The position numbers and the translations under genes were made by a program. From IMG/VR virus record IMGVR_UViG_3300036852_000742, positions 17,121 through 81,120 of that record: a DNA stretch of 64,000 bases; one strand, 5' to 3'. The stretch's first letter is position 1, and the number at the start of each line of letters is the position of its first letter. Shown one piece after another: positions 57,261 through 64,000 of this stretch. Under the pieces are notes generated by a model. The model was not told the DNA's origin, searched no databases, and was given only the letters and a program-made list of their open reading frames with translations. Source of the DNA: a virus.

Positions 57261-57289
57261 TTGCCCCGCAACGGTCCAACGGGTAAGGT
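57261..57289 (+). promoter_or_regulatory. Phage promoter, TTGCCC-17-TAAGGT (plus)
   Basis: TTGCCC (57261-57266), 17 nt, TAAGGT (57284-57289). The leader is short, with no GCTGGA hairpin, and contains AAGGGG before the 57323 start. Confidence 0.7.
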
Positions 57290-57322
57290 AGACAGTACCA
57301 ACCACAACCGTAAGGGGTCGTC

Positions 57323-57517
57323 ATGGCTACCAGGCTTTCCCACTCCACTGCACATCGCGGCGAGCGCGTGGGCGTCACCCGACGCGATGGGACCCGAGTT
57401 GCCGGCGCCATCCTTGGGTGGGGCAGCAGCGAACTGCGCGTACGCCGGGTCGTTACCGGCGAGTACGTCGTCATCCCGGGCACTGACGTCGATTCCGTCA
57501 TCAGCTTCGACCGCTAG
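57323..57517 (+). CDS. Small beta-rich protein
   Basis: This is a 64-residue protein resembling a single SH3-like barrel (RVGVTRRDGTRVAGAILGWG; LRVRRVVTGEYVVIPGTDVD). It could bind nucleic acid or protein. No family recognised. Confidence 0.5.
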   Translation: MATRLSHSTAHRGERVGVTRRDGTRVAGAILGWGSSELRVRRVVTGEYVVIPGTDVDSVISFDR

Positions 57518-57560
57518 GAGGGCGGCATCGTCCCCACCGTCCACCAACCGGGAGGTAACC

Positions 57561-58124
57561 ATGAGGACCCTCGCTGACTTCCGCCGTGCTGCCGTACCTG
57601 GCAGCCGGTGGGAGTCCACCAACCATCTACACCCGCACGCATCCGGGCTGCGCATCATCACCAAAGCTGGGCCGAAGGTTTTGAGCTACGACGCCACCAA
57701 AGCCGACGGGGCTGTGGTCGACGGGCGGATGGAGATCCCGAAGGCGAACGCGGTCCGCTTCGAGGGCGATTCGGTGCACTTCCTGGACGACGACCTCCAT
57801 CCGTACCCACCCCGGGTCGCGTACACCTGGACACTGCTGCCCGGGGTAGGCGGCACAGACCCGCTCGCGTTCGAAATCGACCAGACCAAGGTCGACGCGC
57901 CCAACTTCCCCCGCGACCTGTCCTGGTGGGCCAAGTTCGTCCCGATGTGGGTCGACGTCACAGAGGCCGAGGGCGGCGTCATCCGACTGACGGTCGACTC
58001 CCAAGCCAGAGCCGGGGCGCTCGACCGGTGGCTCGCGACTTGCGGCGGCGGGCGACTCGCACAGGCGTACCAGCCCGCGCCCCGACTGGCCAGCGTGGGC
58101 TCGTGCGCCGAGGGGGAAGCGTGA
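57561..58124 (+). CDS. Hypothetical protein
   Basis: This is a 187-residue protein (AAVPGSRWESTNHLHPHASG; DLSWWAKFVPMWVDVTEAEG), mixed alpha/beta. The ATG at 57561 follows GGGAGGTAACC at ideal spacing. It overlaps the next gene by 4 nt (GTGA). Confidence 0.6.
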   Translation: MRTLADFRRAAVPGSRWESTNHLHPHASGLRIITKAGPKVLSYDATKADGAVVDGRMEIPKANAVRFEGDSVHFLDDDLHPYPPRVAYTWTLLPGVGGTDPLAFEIDQTKVDAPNFPRDLSWWAKFVPMWVDVTEAEGGVIRLTVDSQARAGALDRWLATCGGGRLAQAYQPAPRLASVGSCAEGEA

Positions 58125-58423
58125 ACACCGACAGCCCGGCGTACCGCGCCGCGATGGACCGCAATGCCGCCGCCGCGACCGACGCAATCACCAACCAGGC
58201 CCGCAGGCTGGGCCACCTCGACTCGGCCGAGGCGATCCACCGGCTGAGCCTGGCCCTGCAAGGCAGCCGGATGCCTCGCGATCAGCTGGCCGCCGTCCTG
58301 GCTGCCTTGGCTGTGCACACCGTGCGTGCTGACCAGCACGCCGCCTTCCTGCAACCCCCGACGACCACGGGCCCCGCAAGCGTGTGGAAAGCCATCCGAG
58401 CCCGGCTGCGGTACAAGCCGTGA
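58121..58423 (+). CDS. Hypothetical helical protein
   Basis: This is a 100-residue helical protein starting at GTG 58121 (AVLAALAVHTVRADQHAAFL). No family recognised. It overlaps both neighbours by 4 nt. Confidence 0.55.
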   Translation: MNTDSPAYRAAMDRNAAAATDAITNQARRLGHLDSAEAIHRLSLALQGSRMPRDQLAAVLAALAVHTVRADQHAAFLQPPTTTGPASVWKAIRARLRYKP

Positions 58424-58611
58424 GGACTGTGCCGCCACGGGTGATGCCTCCGACTAGCTTCTCCCAGCCCGGGATACCGCCGTGGGCGCACGTCCTGTAC
58501 TTCCTGCTGGGGTTCTGTACCTGCGGCGCCGGGTGGAGTGTGTGGGCTGTGCACTGGTGGGCAACCCGGTCCCGCCGGAGGTTCCCAACGTCCGGCGGTT
58601 ACAGGATGTAG
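58420..58611 (+). CDS. Small membrane protein
   Basis: This is a 63-residue protein with one or two membrane segments (PPWAHVLYFLLGFCTCGAGW; VWAVHWWATRSRRR). The pattern FLLGFCTCGxGWxVW followed by HWW is common in small actinobacterial and phage membrane proteins of unknown role, some suspected in superinfection exclusion. It starts at GTG 58420, overlapping the previous stop. Confidence 0.6.
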   Translation: MRTVPPRVMPPTSFSQPGIPPWAHVLYFLLGFCTCGAGWSVWAVHWWATRSRRRFPTSGGYRM

Positions 58612-58633
58612 GGGCCCAAGCTCCGGCCGCTGT

Positions 58634-60100
58634 TCAGTCTCGGTGAGCACTGATCGCCTTGGTCTCTAGATAGTGCCCGAGCCCTTCTGGCCCCAGCTCC
58701 CGCCCGATGCCAGAGTCTTTGTATCCACCCAGCGGGGTGTTCACGCCGATCGGCGCACCGTTGACCTGGACGGTACCGGCCCGGATCTGACGGGCCAGAC
58801 CTCCGGCGCGGTACGAGTCGGAGGTCCATACACCTGCGTCGAGTCCGTACGGCGAGTCGTTGGCCAGGTCGACAGCCTCCTGGTCGGAGTCGAACGGGAT
58901 GACGGCCAGGACCGGGCCGAAGACTTCCTCCCGGGCGATCGGCATGGCGTTGTTGACACCGGTGAAGATGGTCGGCTGCACGTACCAGCCTGTGTGCAGC
59001 CCGGCCGGGCGTTGGCCGCCACGGACCAGGGTCGCACCGGCCTCTACTGCGCCGTGGATGTAGCGCTCGACCTGATCGCGTTGTCGTTTGCTGACCAGCG
59101 GCCCGACCTCGGTGACCGGATCGGTCGGGTCGCCGATCGGCATGCTGTCCACCAGCCCGACGAGCCGGTCAACGAACTGGTCATGTAGGGAACGGTGGAC
59201 CAGCAGGCGGGTGTGGGCCGAGCAGATCTGCCCCGTGTTGGCCAGGGACGCGCCCTTGAGCGCGGGCACGACCTGATCCAGGTCGGCGTCGTCACAGATG
59301 ATCGCCGCCGATTTGCCACCAAGCTCCAGCGACACCCGCCGCAGGTTGTCCCCGCACATGGCGGCGATGCGCCGGCCGACGGCGGTCGACCCGGTGAACG
59401 CGACCTTGTCAACATCGGGATGGGCGACCAGGTACTCGGCGACCACCCCGTTGCGGCGCACCGGGACAACGTTGAGCACCCCGGCAGGCAAGCCCACGTC
59501 GTCACACACACGGGCCAGCAGCATCGCGTCCAGAGGCGTCTCAGCGGCCGGCTTGACCACTACTGTGCAACCCGCCAGCAGGGCCGGGGCCAGCTTCATG
59601 ATGATGGTCTTCTGCGGCATGTTCCAGGGCACGATCGCGGCGACGACTCCCACCGGCTCACGGATCACTAAGGCGCTGCCGGTGGCGTCATCTCGGCGCT
59701 CTGCCCAGGTGTACCGGCCGGCCAGGTCCACGTAGTACCGGAGGATCGCGACCGGATCCGGGACCTGCCGGGTCTTCGACCAGGTGATCGGGCAACCCAT
59801 CTCGGCGGTAATCAGTTCGGCCATCGTGTCGGCGTACCGCTCGTACAGGGTGACGATGCGGGACAGGACACCGGCCCGGTCGACTGGGCTGGACCGGGGC
59901 CAGACACCCTGATCGAACGCCCGCCGGGCGGCCGCCACAGCCCGATCAACGTCGCCTCGACCAGCGTCGGGAACGTACCCGAGGGCCTGTTCGGTCGCCG
60001 GGTTGACGACCGTGACCGGATCTGCGGTGCCGACCGGCTGGCGCCAGGCCCCGTCGATGTACAGCCGGTCGTACGTGAGCAGGTCCGGGGCGAGCGCCAT
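58634..60100 (-). CDS. Aldehyde dehydrogenase (NAD(P)-dependent)
   Basis: This is a 488-residue, full-length ALDH. IVPWNMPQ (cofactor and oxyanion Asn), FTGSTAVGRRI (NAD-binding turn), LELGGKSAAI (catalytic Glu) and NTGQICSAHTR (nucleophile Cys) are all present, as are EEVFGPVLAVIPFD and NDSPYGLDAGVW. It oxidises an aldehyde to an acid; the substrate is not evident. It ends 22 nt from the convergent early genes and starts 4 nt after the ParB-like gene. A complete metabolic enzyme of this size is unusual in a phage and is probably cargo. It looks intact. Confidence 0.92.
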   Translation of the reverse strand: MALAPDLLTYDRLYIDGAWRQPVGTADPVTVVNPATEQALGYVPDAGRGDVDRAVAAARRAFDQGVWPRSSPVDRAGVLSRIVTLYERYADTMAELITAEMGCPITWSKTRQVPDPVAILRYYVDLAGRYTWAERRDDATGSALVIREPVGVVAAIVPWNMPQKTIIMKLAPALLAGCTVVVKPAAETPLDAMLLARVCDDVGLPAGVLNVVPVRRNGVVAEYLVAHPDVDKVAFTGSTAVGRRIAAMCGDNLRRVSLELGGKSAAIICDDADLDQVVPALKGASLANTGQICSAHTRLLVHRSLHDQFVDRLVGLVDSMPIGDPTDPVTEVGPLVSKRQRDQVERYIHGAVEAGATLVRGGQRPAGLHTGWYVQPTIFTGVNNAMPIAREEVFGPVLAVIPFDSDQEAVDLANDSPYGLDAGVWTSDSYRAGGLARQIRAGTVQVNGAPIGVNTPLGGYKDSGIGRELGPEGLGHYLETKAISAHRD

Positions 60101-60104
60101 CCTT

Positions 60105-60662
60105 CTACACCGTCCATCCGTTGTTGAACCCAGACTGGGCGGCCCGCTTGAGCATGTCACCCCGGTCCGCGAGACGGTCGACCTCCTCCTCGTCCATCTC
60201 CAGCCGCCGGCCGATCTCTTCCGGGGTCATCCCGAGCCCGAGCAGGTCCGCCACGATGTCAGCCATCCCCAGGACATGGTGGGTGCCCCGGGCCCGGTTG
60301 TGGCGCACGGTCGCTAGCCGGGCGAGCGCCTGGTCCGGCTGCACCAGCTCAACCGTCGGCACATACCCGGCGGTAAGCGCGAACACCTGCGGGTCGGCTG
60401 AGGCCATCCATCGGTGGTAGCCATCCACGATCTCGTAGAGTGGCCCGGCCCCGTCTTCACCCTCCTCGTGGATCACGATGGGCTGGGTCCAGCCATTCTC
60501 CAGGATCGACTTCCTGAGCAGCCGACGCTCAGGCGGTGCGGCCTGGTTCGGGTTCCATGTGTTCGCCCGTAGCCGGTCGCGTGAGATCCACCGGACCGTA
60601 GAGATCGGCTGGCAATCGACCGCCGCCGAAGCCTCGCTTGTTGAGCCGATGAAGCTCGTCAT
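60105..60662 (-). CDS. ParB/Srx-like (IbrB-type) protein with re-created N-terminus
   Basis: This is a 185-residue protein. The ParB_N core is visible: STVRWISRDRLRANTWNPNQ, SILENGWTQPIVIHEE, YEIVDGYHRWMA, and HNRARGTHHVLGMADIVADL followed by a helix-turn-helix-like end (GMTPEEIGRRLEMDEEEVDR). Proteins of this type are paired with PAPS-reductase-like IbrA proteins in phages and prophages. Its first ~45 codons overlap the endonuclease gene by 134 nt in a different frame. A second, divergent copy of the same N-terminal segment stands at 61169-61255. It appears functional. Confidence 0.8.
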   Translation of the reverse strand: MTSFIGSTSEASAAVDCQPISTVRWISRDRLRANTWNPNQAAPPERRLLRKSILENGWTQPIVIHEEGEDGAGPLYEIVDGYHRWMASADPQVFALTAGYVPTVELVQPDQALARLATVRHNRARGTHHVLGMADIVADLLGLGMTPEEIGRRLEMDEEEVDRLADRGDMLKRAAQSGFNNGWTV

Positions 60663-61134
60663 AGCATTCCCACTCTTCTGGTCCATACGCGGTCCAGGCC
60701 CGCCCATAGCCTCGGCTGCTGACCCGTCCGAGCGCGTCGATTGTTGCCTGATCCAGCCGCAGCTTGAGGAATCGCAGGAGTACTTGCCAGTGTTCGCGTT
60801 TCGTCACCGCGTACGGCATGACCGCCTCGGCCATCAGGATGGCGTCGATCATCCGATTGACCCGAAGGTGGAAGGCGTCCTGGTGTTTCTCCGGCTTCTT
60901 CTCCTGGTAGGTATAGGCGAGACCCCGGGCGCCGAGCGCTACCAGGACGTTGCCGGCATGACGGATCGTCCGCTCGCAGGTCATACAGAGCTGGAGACGG
61001 ACCATTATCGAGGTCGCGCGGCCTTCGATGCGCTCGCCGCGCCCGTTGCGCTTGTTTTGCGCGCCGAGGCCGATCGACCCTTCGCCATCCCAAAGCCCGG
61101 CTAGCCATGCTCGCTCTGCCACTGTCGCTGTCAT
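60529..61134 (-). CDS. LAGLIDADG homing endonuclease
   Basis: This is a 201-residue protein. LAGLWDGEGSIG near residue 10 is the LAGLIDADG helix with its catalytic acidic end; RVNRMIDAILMAEAVMPYAV and ALGRVSSRGYGRAW follow in the typical alpha/beta layout. Only one clear LAGLIDADG motif is seen, so it probably works as a dimer. It lies between ibrA-like and ibrB-like genes and its C-terminal ~45 codons double as the new 5' end of the ParB-like gene. It probably cleaves ParB-like genes lacking the insertion. Confidence 0.85.
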   Translation of the reverse strand: MTATVAERAWLAGLWDGEGSIGLGAQNKRNGRGERIEGRATSIMVRLQLCMTCERTIRHAGNVLVALGARGLAYTYQEKKPEKHQDAFHLRVNRMIDAILMAEAVMPYAVTKREHWQVLLRFLKLRLDQATIDALGRVSSRGYGRAWTAYGPEEWECYDELHRLNKRGFGGGRLPADLYGPVDLTRPATGEHMEPEPGRTA

Positions 61135-61168
61135 TTGCACACCGTACTATCAAGGTGCGACTAAACCG

Positions 61169-61255
61169 GTTCCAATCGTTTGCGGACAACGTCTCCCGGG
61201 GCACCCACTCGACGCGGGTCACTGGCTGGGTGTCGACAGATACGGCAGTGGTCAT
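61169..61255 (-). pseudogene. Displaced 5' fragment of the ParB-like gene
   Basis: The ATG at 61255 overlaps the stop of the IbrA-like gene. It encodes 29 residues ending RVEWVPRETLSANDWN, which match 12 of 23 positions of the ParB-like N-terminus (TVRWISRDRLRANTWN). Homology stops exactly after the final Asn; the frame then runs on through the endonuclease region without meaning. It is the original start of the ParB-like gene, cut off by the homing gene. Confidence 0.75.
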
Positions 61256-62601
61256 TCGGCGACAGGCTCTCGGGCGTAGGGCGGAACAAGGGCGTGCGGG
61301 TCGGCGGGCTGACGGCCGGGGTGCGCCAGGTCGCCGAAGGTGCCGTCGGTGATCACAGCGGTCAGGTCTTTGGCGTAGCGGTGCCAGTACTTGGGGAGGG
61401 TCCGGCCCTGGTCGTCGGTCATTAGCCGGCCGCCGGTTTGTTTCCGGTTTTTGAAGTCGCCGCGCATCGCAAGCATGAGGAGGAAGTCCCAGGACAGGCC
61501 TGTGCCCGGGTGCGGCGCGGTGGGTGCGATCGGGTCGGTGGTCTTGCGGTAGTGCAGGGTGATCTCGTCCCGGCAGCGGGCGGCGATGAACGCTGACTCG
61601 GTGGGCCGGAACTGCTCCAGATAATGGACGATGAAATCGGGCCAGGGCATGCCGGCGGGTTTGTCGGGCCGGCCCCGGTACGAGTACAGCTCGGTCAAGG
61701 CGTAACGGGACGCTGCCCCAACACCTGGGACACGATCGACCATTTTTTCCCACACGTCCGGGAAACACTGGGCATAGGTGTGGATCTTCTGGAGGGGTTC
61801 CTCACCGAACGCGGGTGAGCAACGCTGGGTGCTCCGGCCAAGGCCGGCCATCTCCAGCCGGTCGTAGGCCCGGTTGTAGTCCCACCCTTTCAACGCGGGG
61901 GCGGTCCATACGTCGTCGGTGGTCCAGTCATAGACCGGGTACGCCTTCCACAGGTTCCCCTGTGATGTGCCAGATGAGTCGAACTTGGTCAGGTAGTTGA
62001 GTTCCCGCCCGGTCTTGGTCACCGCCCTACGCCGTGTCAACGACTCCTGCGCCCGAATGCCCATGAACATGACGCAGTTACCGAGCCGGGGCGGGAACAG
62101 CAACCCGTTGGTGTCGGGTGCGGACAGGCGCGCCTCAGGCGGGTCGATCGGGAACCCGTCCAGGGTCACAAGCGCTTCATCGGGCAACGGCCGGCACCAC
62201 AGGTCGCGGGCCTCCGGCGCCCACGGCCACCAGTACGGGCTCTTACGCGAGCAGGCGTTGCGGTGTTTGAGAGGCAGGCAGTACCACTCCAGGTTGACGT
62301 CGCCGCGTTGGGCGATGCGCCGGACGTACTCCACGGTCTCGAACGGGATGGCTTCCTCGTCCTGGAAGAATGCCCGCAGCGGCAGGTGCCGTTCGTAGCG
62401 CGGGTCGGAGTGGGCTACCTCAAGGACGACCTGCAAGGTGGCGGTGGAGTCTTTGCCGCCGCTGAACGCGACCGCGACGTGGTCGAACCGGTCCAGCACG
62501 AGGGCTGTCCGTTCCAGCGCGAGGGTGTACACATCAGTGTCGAGCGGTCGCTGGCGGAGTGTTGCTTTGGCCTTCGCCGCAGGTGGGGGTTGCTGTTTCA
62601 T
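61252..62601 (-). CDS. IbrA-like PP-loop ATPase (PAPS reductase/DndC family)
   Basis: This is a 449-residue protein. FSGGKDST (47-53) is the PP-loop; LPLRAFFQDEEAIPFETVEY, MFMGIRAQESLTRRRA, AYPVYDWTTDDVW and a distal RCSPAFGEEPLQ are typical of the IbrA/PAPS-reductase-like group. Such enzymes adenylate a substrate; IbrA with IbrB (ParB-like) is known as a prophage regulator pair, and DndC relatives act in DNA phosphorothioation. It overlaps the amidotransferase gene by 4 nt upstream and the ParB fragment by 4 nt downstream. Confidence 0.85.
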   Translation of the reverse strand: MKQQPPPAAKAKATLRQRPLDTDVYTLALERTALVLDRFDHVAVAFSGGKDSTATLQVVLEVAHSDPRYERHLPLRAFFQDEEAIPFETVEYVRRIAQRGDVNLEWYCLPLKHRNACSRKSPYWWPWAPEARDLWCRPLPDEALVTLDGFPIDPPEARLSAPDTNGLLFPPRLGNCVMFMGIRAQESLTRRRAVTKTGRELNYLTKFDSSGTSQGNLWKAYPVYDWTTDDVWTAPALKGWDYNRAYDRLEMAGLGRSTQRCSPAFGEEPLQKIHTYAQCFPDVWEKMVDRVPGVGAASRYALTELYSYRGRPDKPAGMPWPDFIVHYLEQFRPTESAFIAARCRDEITLHYRKTTDPIAPTAPHPGTGLSWDFLLMLAMRGDFKNRKQTGGRLMTDDQGRTLPKYWHRYAKDLTAVITDGTFGDLAHPGRQPADPHALVPPYAREPVAE

Positions 62602-63200
62602 ACGGTCACCGCCGCGTCCTCGGCTACCGGTCGGGCATCGGGATGGAACGCCCACGATGACAGGTAAGTACCGACGTTGGTCGCCAGACGGTGCAGCGGG
62701 TGGTAGCGGCGGTGGGCGTACATCTGGCCGTCGACGTCGAGCACGACGACAACCCATGATCGGGCGGTGAACACGGCGGCCAGCTTGGCGAGGGTGTCCG
62801 TTGGTGGCACCCCGTGGCCGCGCATCGCAGCGTACGCGGCGGCGAGGGCGTACGAGTCGGTGATCGCGTCTGGTGCCAGGTCGTCAGGGTTGTCGATGAC
62901 CCCGTTGTGCGCGACGGCGTGCGCTCCGGCCAGCGCCGGCTGTAGCTGCTCCGGCGCCTGCCAGTCCCCGACTGTGGCCAGCCGGGCGTGACCAAGGACA
63001 CGGGTGTCGGTGATGGCGGTGAGGGCGTCACGGTGTGGGCCCAGCGGCCCCAGGTGGCGTACACAGACCGGCGGCGTCCCGGGGTTGTATGTGACCCAAC
63101 CACAGCCGTGGGGCCCGCGACGTCCAGCACCCTCCGCCGCTGCCAGCAACAGTTGCGGGTCGGGCGGGCCGACGCCGGTGTAGGCGAAGATCCCGCACAT
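62598..63200 (-). CDS. Class II glutamine amidotransferase
   Basis: This is a 200-residue protein. It begins MCGIFAYTG, so Cys becomes the N-terminal nucleophile after Met removal. RRGPHGCGWVTYN, LGHARLATVGDW and HAVAHNGVIDNPDDL are the glutamine-binding motifs of class II (Ntn) amidotransferases. It should release ammonia from glutamine. It stands alone, without a fused synthetase domain, between two PP-loop enzymes and overlaps both genes, so a PP-loop partner probably supplies the acceptor. Confidence 0.88.
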   Translation of the reverse strand: MCGIFAYTGVGPPDPQLLLAAAEGAGRRGPHGCGWVTYNPGTPPVCVRHLGPLGPHRDALTAITDTRVLGHARLATVGDWQAPEQLQPALAGAHAVAHNGVIDNPDDLAPDAITDSYALAAAYAAMRGHGVPPTDTLAKLAAVFTARSWVVVVLDVDGQMYAHRRYHPLHRLATNVGTYLSSWAFHPDARPVAEDAAVTV

Positions 63201-64000
63201 CAGGTTTTGCCGTTCCGGCTCATCCAATCCGCAGCGGCGGGCAACGTCGCAGCAGCGGCGCGCACCACGGTCGAGTCGATCGCCCAGCACTCTGCCCAAC
63301 CGTGGTCGGGGGAGGTGGTCCACTGGCGGGCAGGCCACGGACCGGTGCCGACCTGGAACCCTCGGGGCCAGTGGTAGCAAGGCGGCAGCGGGATGTTGTG
63401 CCGGTCGATGAGGGCGAAGACCTGCTCGTGGGTCCAGTCGGCCATCGGCGACCAGCGGGTCAGACCGTGACGGTCGGTGTAGCGGTCCTGCCCGTCGCGG
63501 CCGACGAAGTTGCCGTCCTTACGGCGCCGGCCCAACGCCAGCAGCTCCAGCCCCTCACGCTGGAAGTAGACGCGTTGGGCCCGGTGCTGGACGAGGGAGA
63601 ACCAGCGCGGGCCGTGCGCGCCTTGCGGGAACAGCATCGACGGGTGCTTGATGAGCCAGGGCAGGTCGAGCGCGACGGTGACGACTTCGCATCCGGGTGG
63701 CATGTGATCGGTCTGCCAGCGCAGCATCGCCGGCCATTCCAGGCCGATCGTCATACCGACCATGCAGGCTGGTACGCCGGCCTGCTCCATCACGTACCGC
63801 AGCGCCTGGGAGTCTTTCCCGCCGGACCAGGCGTAGGCGATGCGGCGGCCGGCGGCGAGTTCAGCCCGTACCTGCCCGACCGTGGCGGCGGTCAACGCGT
63901 CCAGCTCGACGTCGGTGACGACATCCCGGGCGCGGGCCATCTGCTCTTGCCAGACGAGCGGGTCGGCGATGGACTGCTTGCGGCCAAGTGCTGCCGGCAC
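63200..64000 (-). CDS. PP-loop ATPase, PAPS-reductase-like; start at or beyond window edge
   Basis: At least 266 residues are seen. YAWSGGKDSQALRYV (59-64 SGGKDS) is the PP-loop; VGMTIGLEWPAMLRWQTDHM, RHGLTRWSPMADWTHEQVFA and IPLPPCYHWPRGFQVG resemble PAPS-reductase/adenylating enzymes. A GTG at the last base triplet could be the start, but the gene may extend further right. The stop overlaps the amidotransferase start (TGATG). Confidence 0.8.
   Translation of the reverse strand: MPAALGRKQSIADPLVWQEQMARARDVVTDVELDALTAATVGQVRAELAAGRRIAYAWSGGKDSQALRYVMEQAGVPACMVGMTIGLEWPAMLRWQTDHMPPGCEVVTVALDLPWLIKHPSMLFPQGAHGPRWFSLVQHRAQRVYFQREGLELLALGRRRKDGNFVGRDGQDRYTDRHGLTRWSPMADWTHEQVFALIDRHNIPLPPCYHWPRGFQVGTGPWPARQWTTSPDHGWAECWAIDSTVVRAAAATLPAAADWMSRNGKT

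Noticed and set aside
60529-61255. Group I intron or intein as host of the LAGLIDADG gene
   Set aside because: An intron from 61169 to the regenerated N-terminus would be almost wholly filled by the endonuclease ORF, leaving no room for a ribozyme core. The three frames differ, so an intein is impossible.
1-64000. tRNA, rRNA, integrase and attachment sites
   Set aside because: I looked for conserved tRNA arms, serine or tyrosine recombinase motifs and long direct repeats at likely ends and saw none I could support.

Overview
The window reads as a large part of a high-GC tailed-phage genome (siphovirus) of an actinobacterial host. The sequence shows a complete minus-strand head, tail and lysis module, a WhiB-like regulator, many small overlapping ORFs with GTG starts and strong GGAGG sites, and very GC-rich codon use. 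No integrase, tRNA or rRNA gene was seen. Genes are cut at both ends, so this is not a whole genome, and I cannot say whether it is a virion genome or a prophage.

Layout. 1-15.4 kb: minus-strand early/middle genes: DUF5131, HNH nucleases, helix-turn-helix and ribbon-helix-helix regulators, an HD hydrolase, a RecA-like ATPase, WhiB, DUF3560 and many Cys-rich small proteins. 15.4-15.5 kb: a back-to-back divergent promoter pair. 15.5-23.5 kb: plus-strand genes (ArdC-like, methyltransferase, metallopeptidase, membrane proteins) ending in a type V-M (Cas12m-like) CRISPR effector. 23.6-25.5 kb: a 26-repeat degenerate CRISPR array on the same strand. 25.5-54 kb: the late region on the minus strand, transcribed right to left: terminase, portal, a proteasome-like Ntn hydrolase, MuF-like protein, prohead protease, capsid, connectors, tail, tape measure, tail tip, amidase and holin candidates. 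Three insertions or cargo genes break it: an IS200/IS605-type tnpB element in the lysis cassette, a plus-strand SGNH esterase and a plus-strand HTH/nuclease gene. 55-58.6 kb: small plus-strand early genes. 58.6-64 kb: a minus-strand cargo block with an aldehyde dehydrogenase, a ParB-like protein, a LAGLIDADG endonuclease, two SGGKDS PP-loop enzymes and a class II glutamine amidotransferase.

Regulation. At least eight promoters share one architecture: TTGCCC (usually ATTGCCCCGC), exactly 17 nt, then TAnnnT. They serve both strands. Several are followed by a leader hairpin with GGGG/CCCC arms and a GCTGGA loop. This looks like a phage-wide regulon.

Main point. The effector at 21462-23513 matches the Cas12m family along its length. 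It has His where RuvC-I normally has Asp, which fits DNA binding without cleavage. The neighbouring repeats vary in sequence, but a 5-bp hairpin next to each spacer is kept in nearly all units, including one unit with a paired compensatory change. No cas1 or cas2 is present. The likely reading is a phage-borne, adaptation-less, transcription-blocking CRISPR system. Its targets are unknown without a spacer search. A nuclease-competent TnpB lies under 3 kb away.
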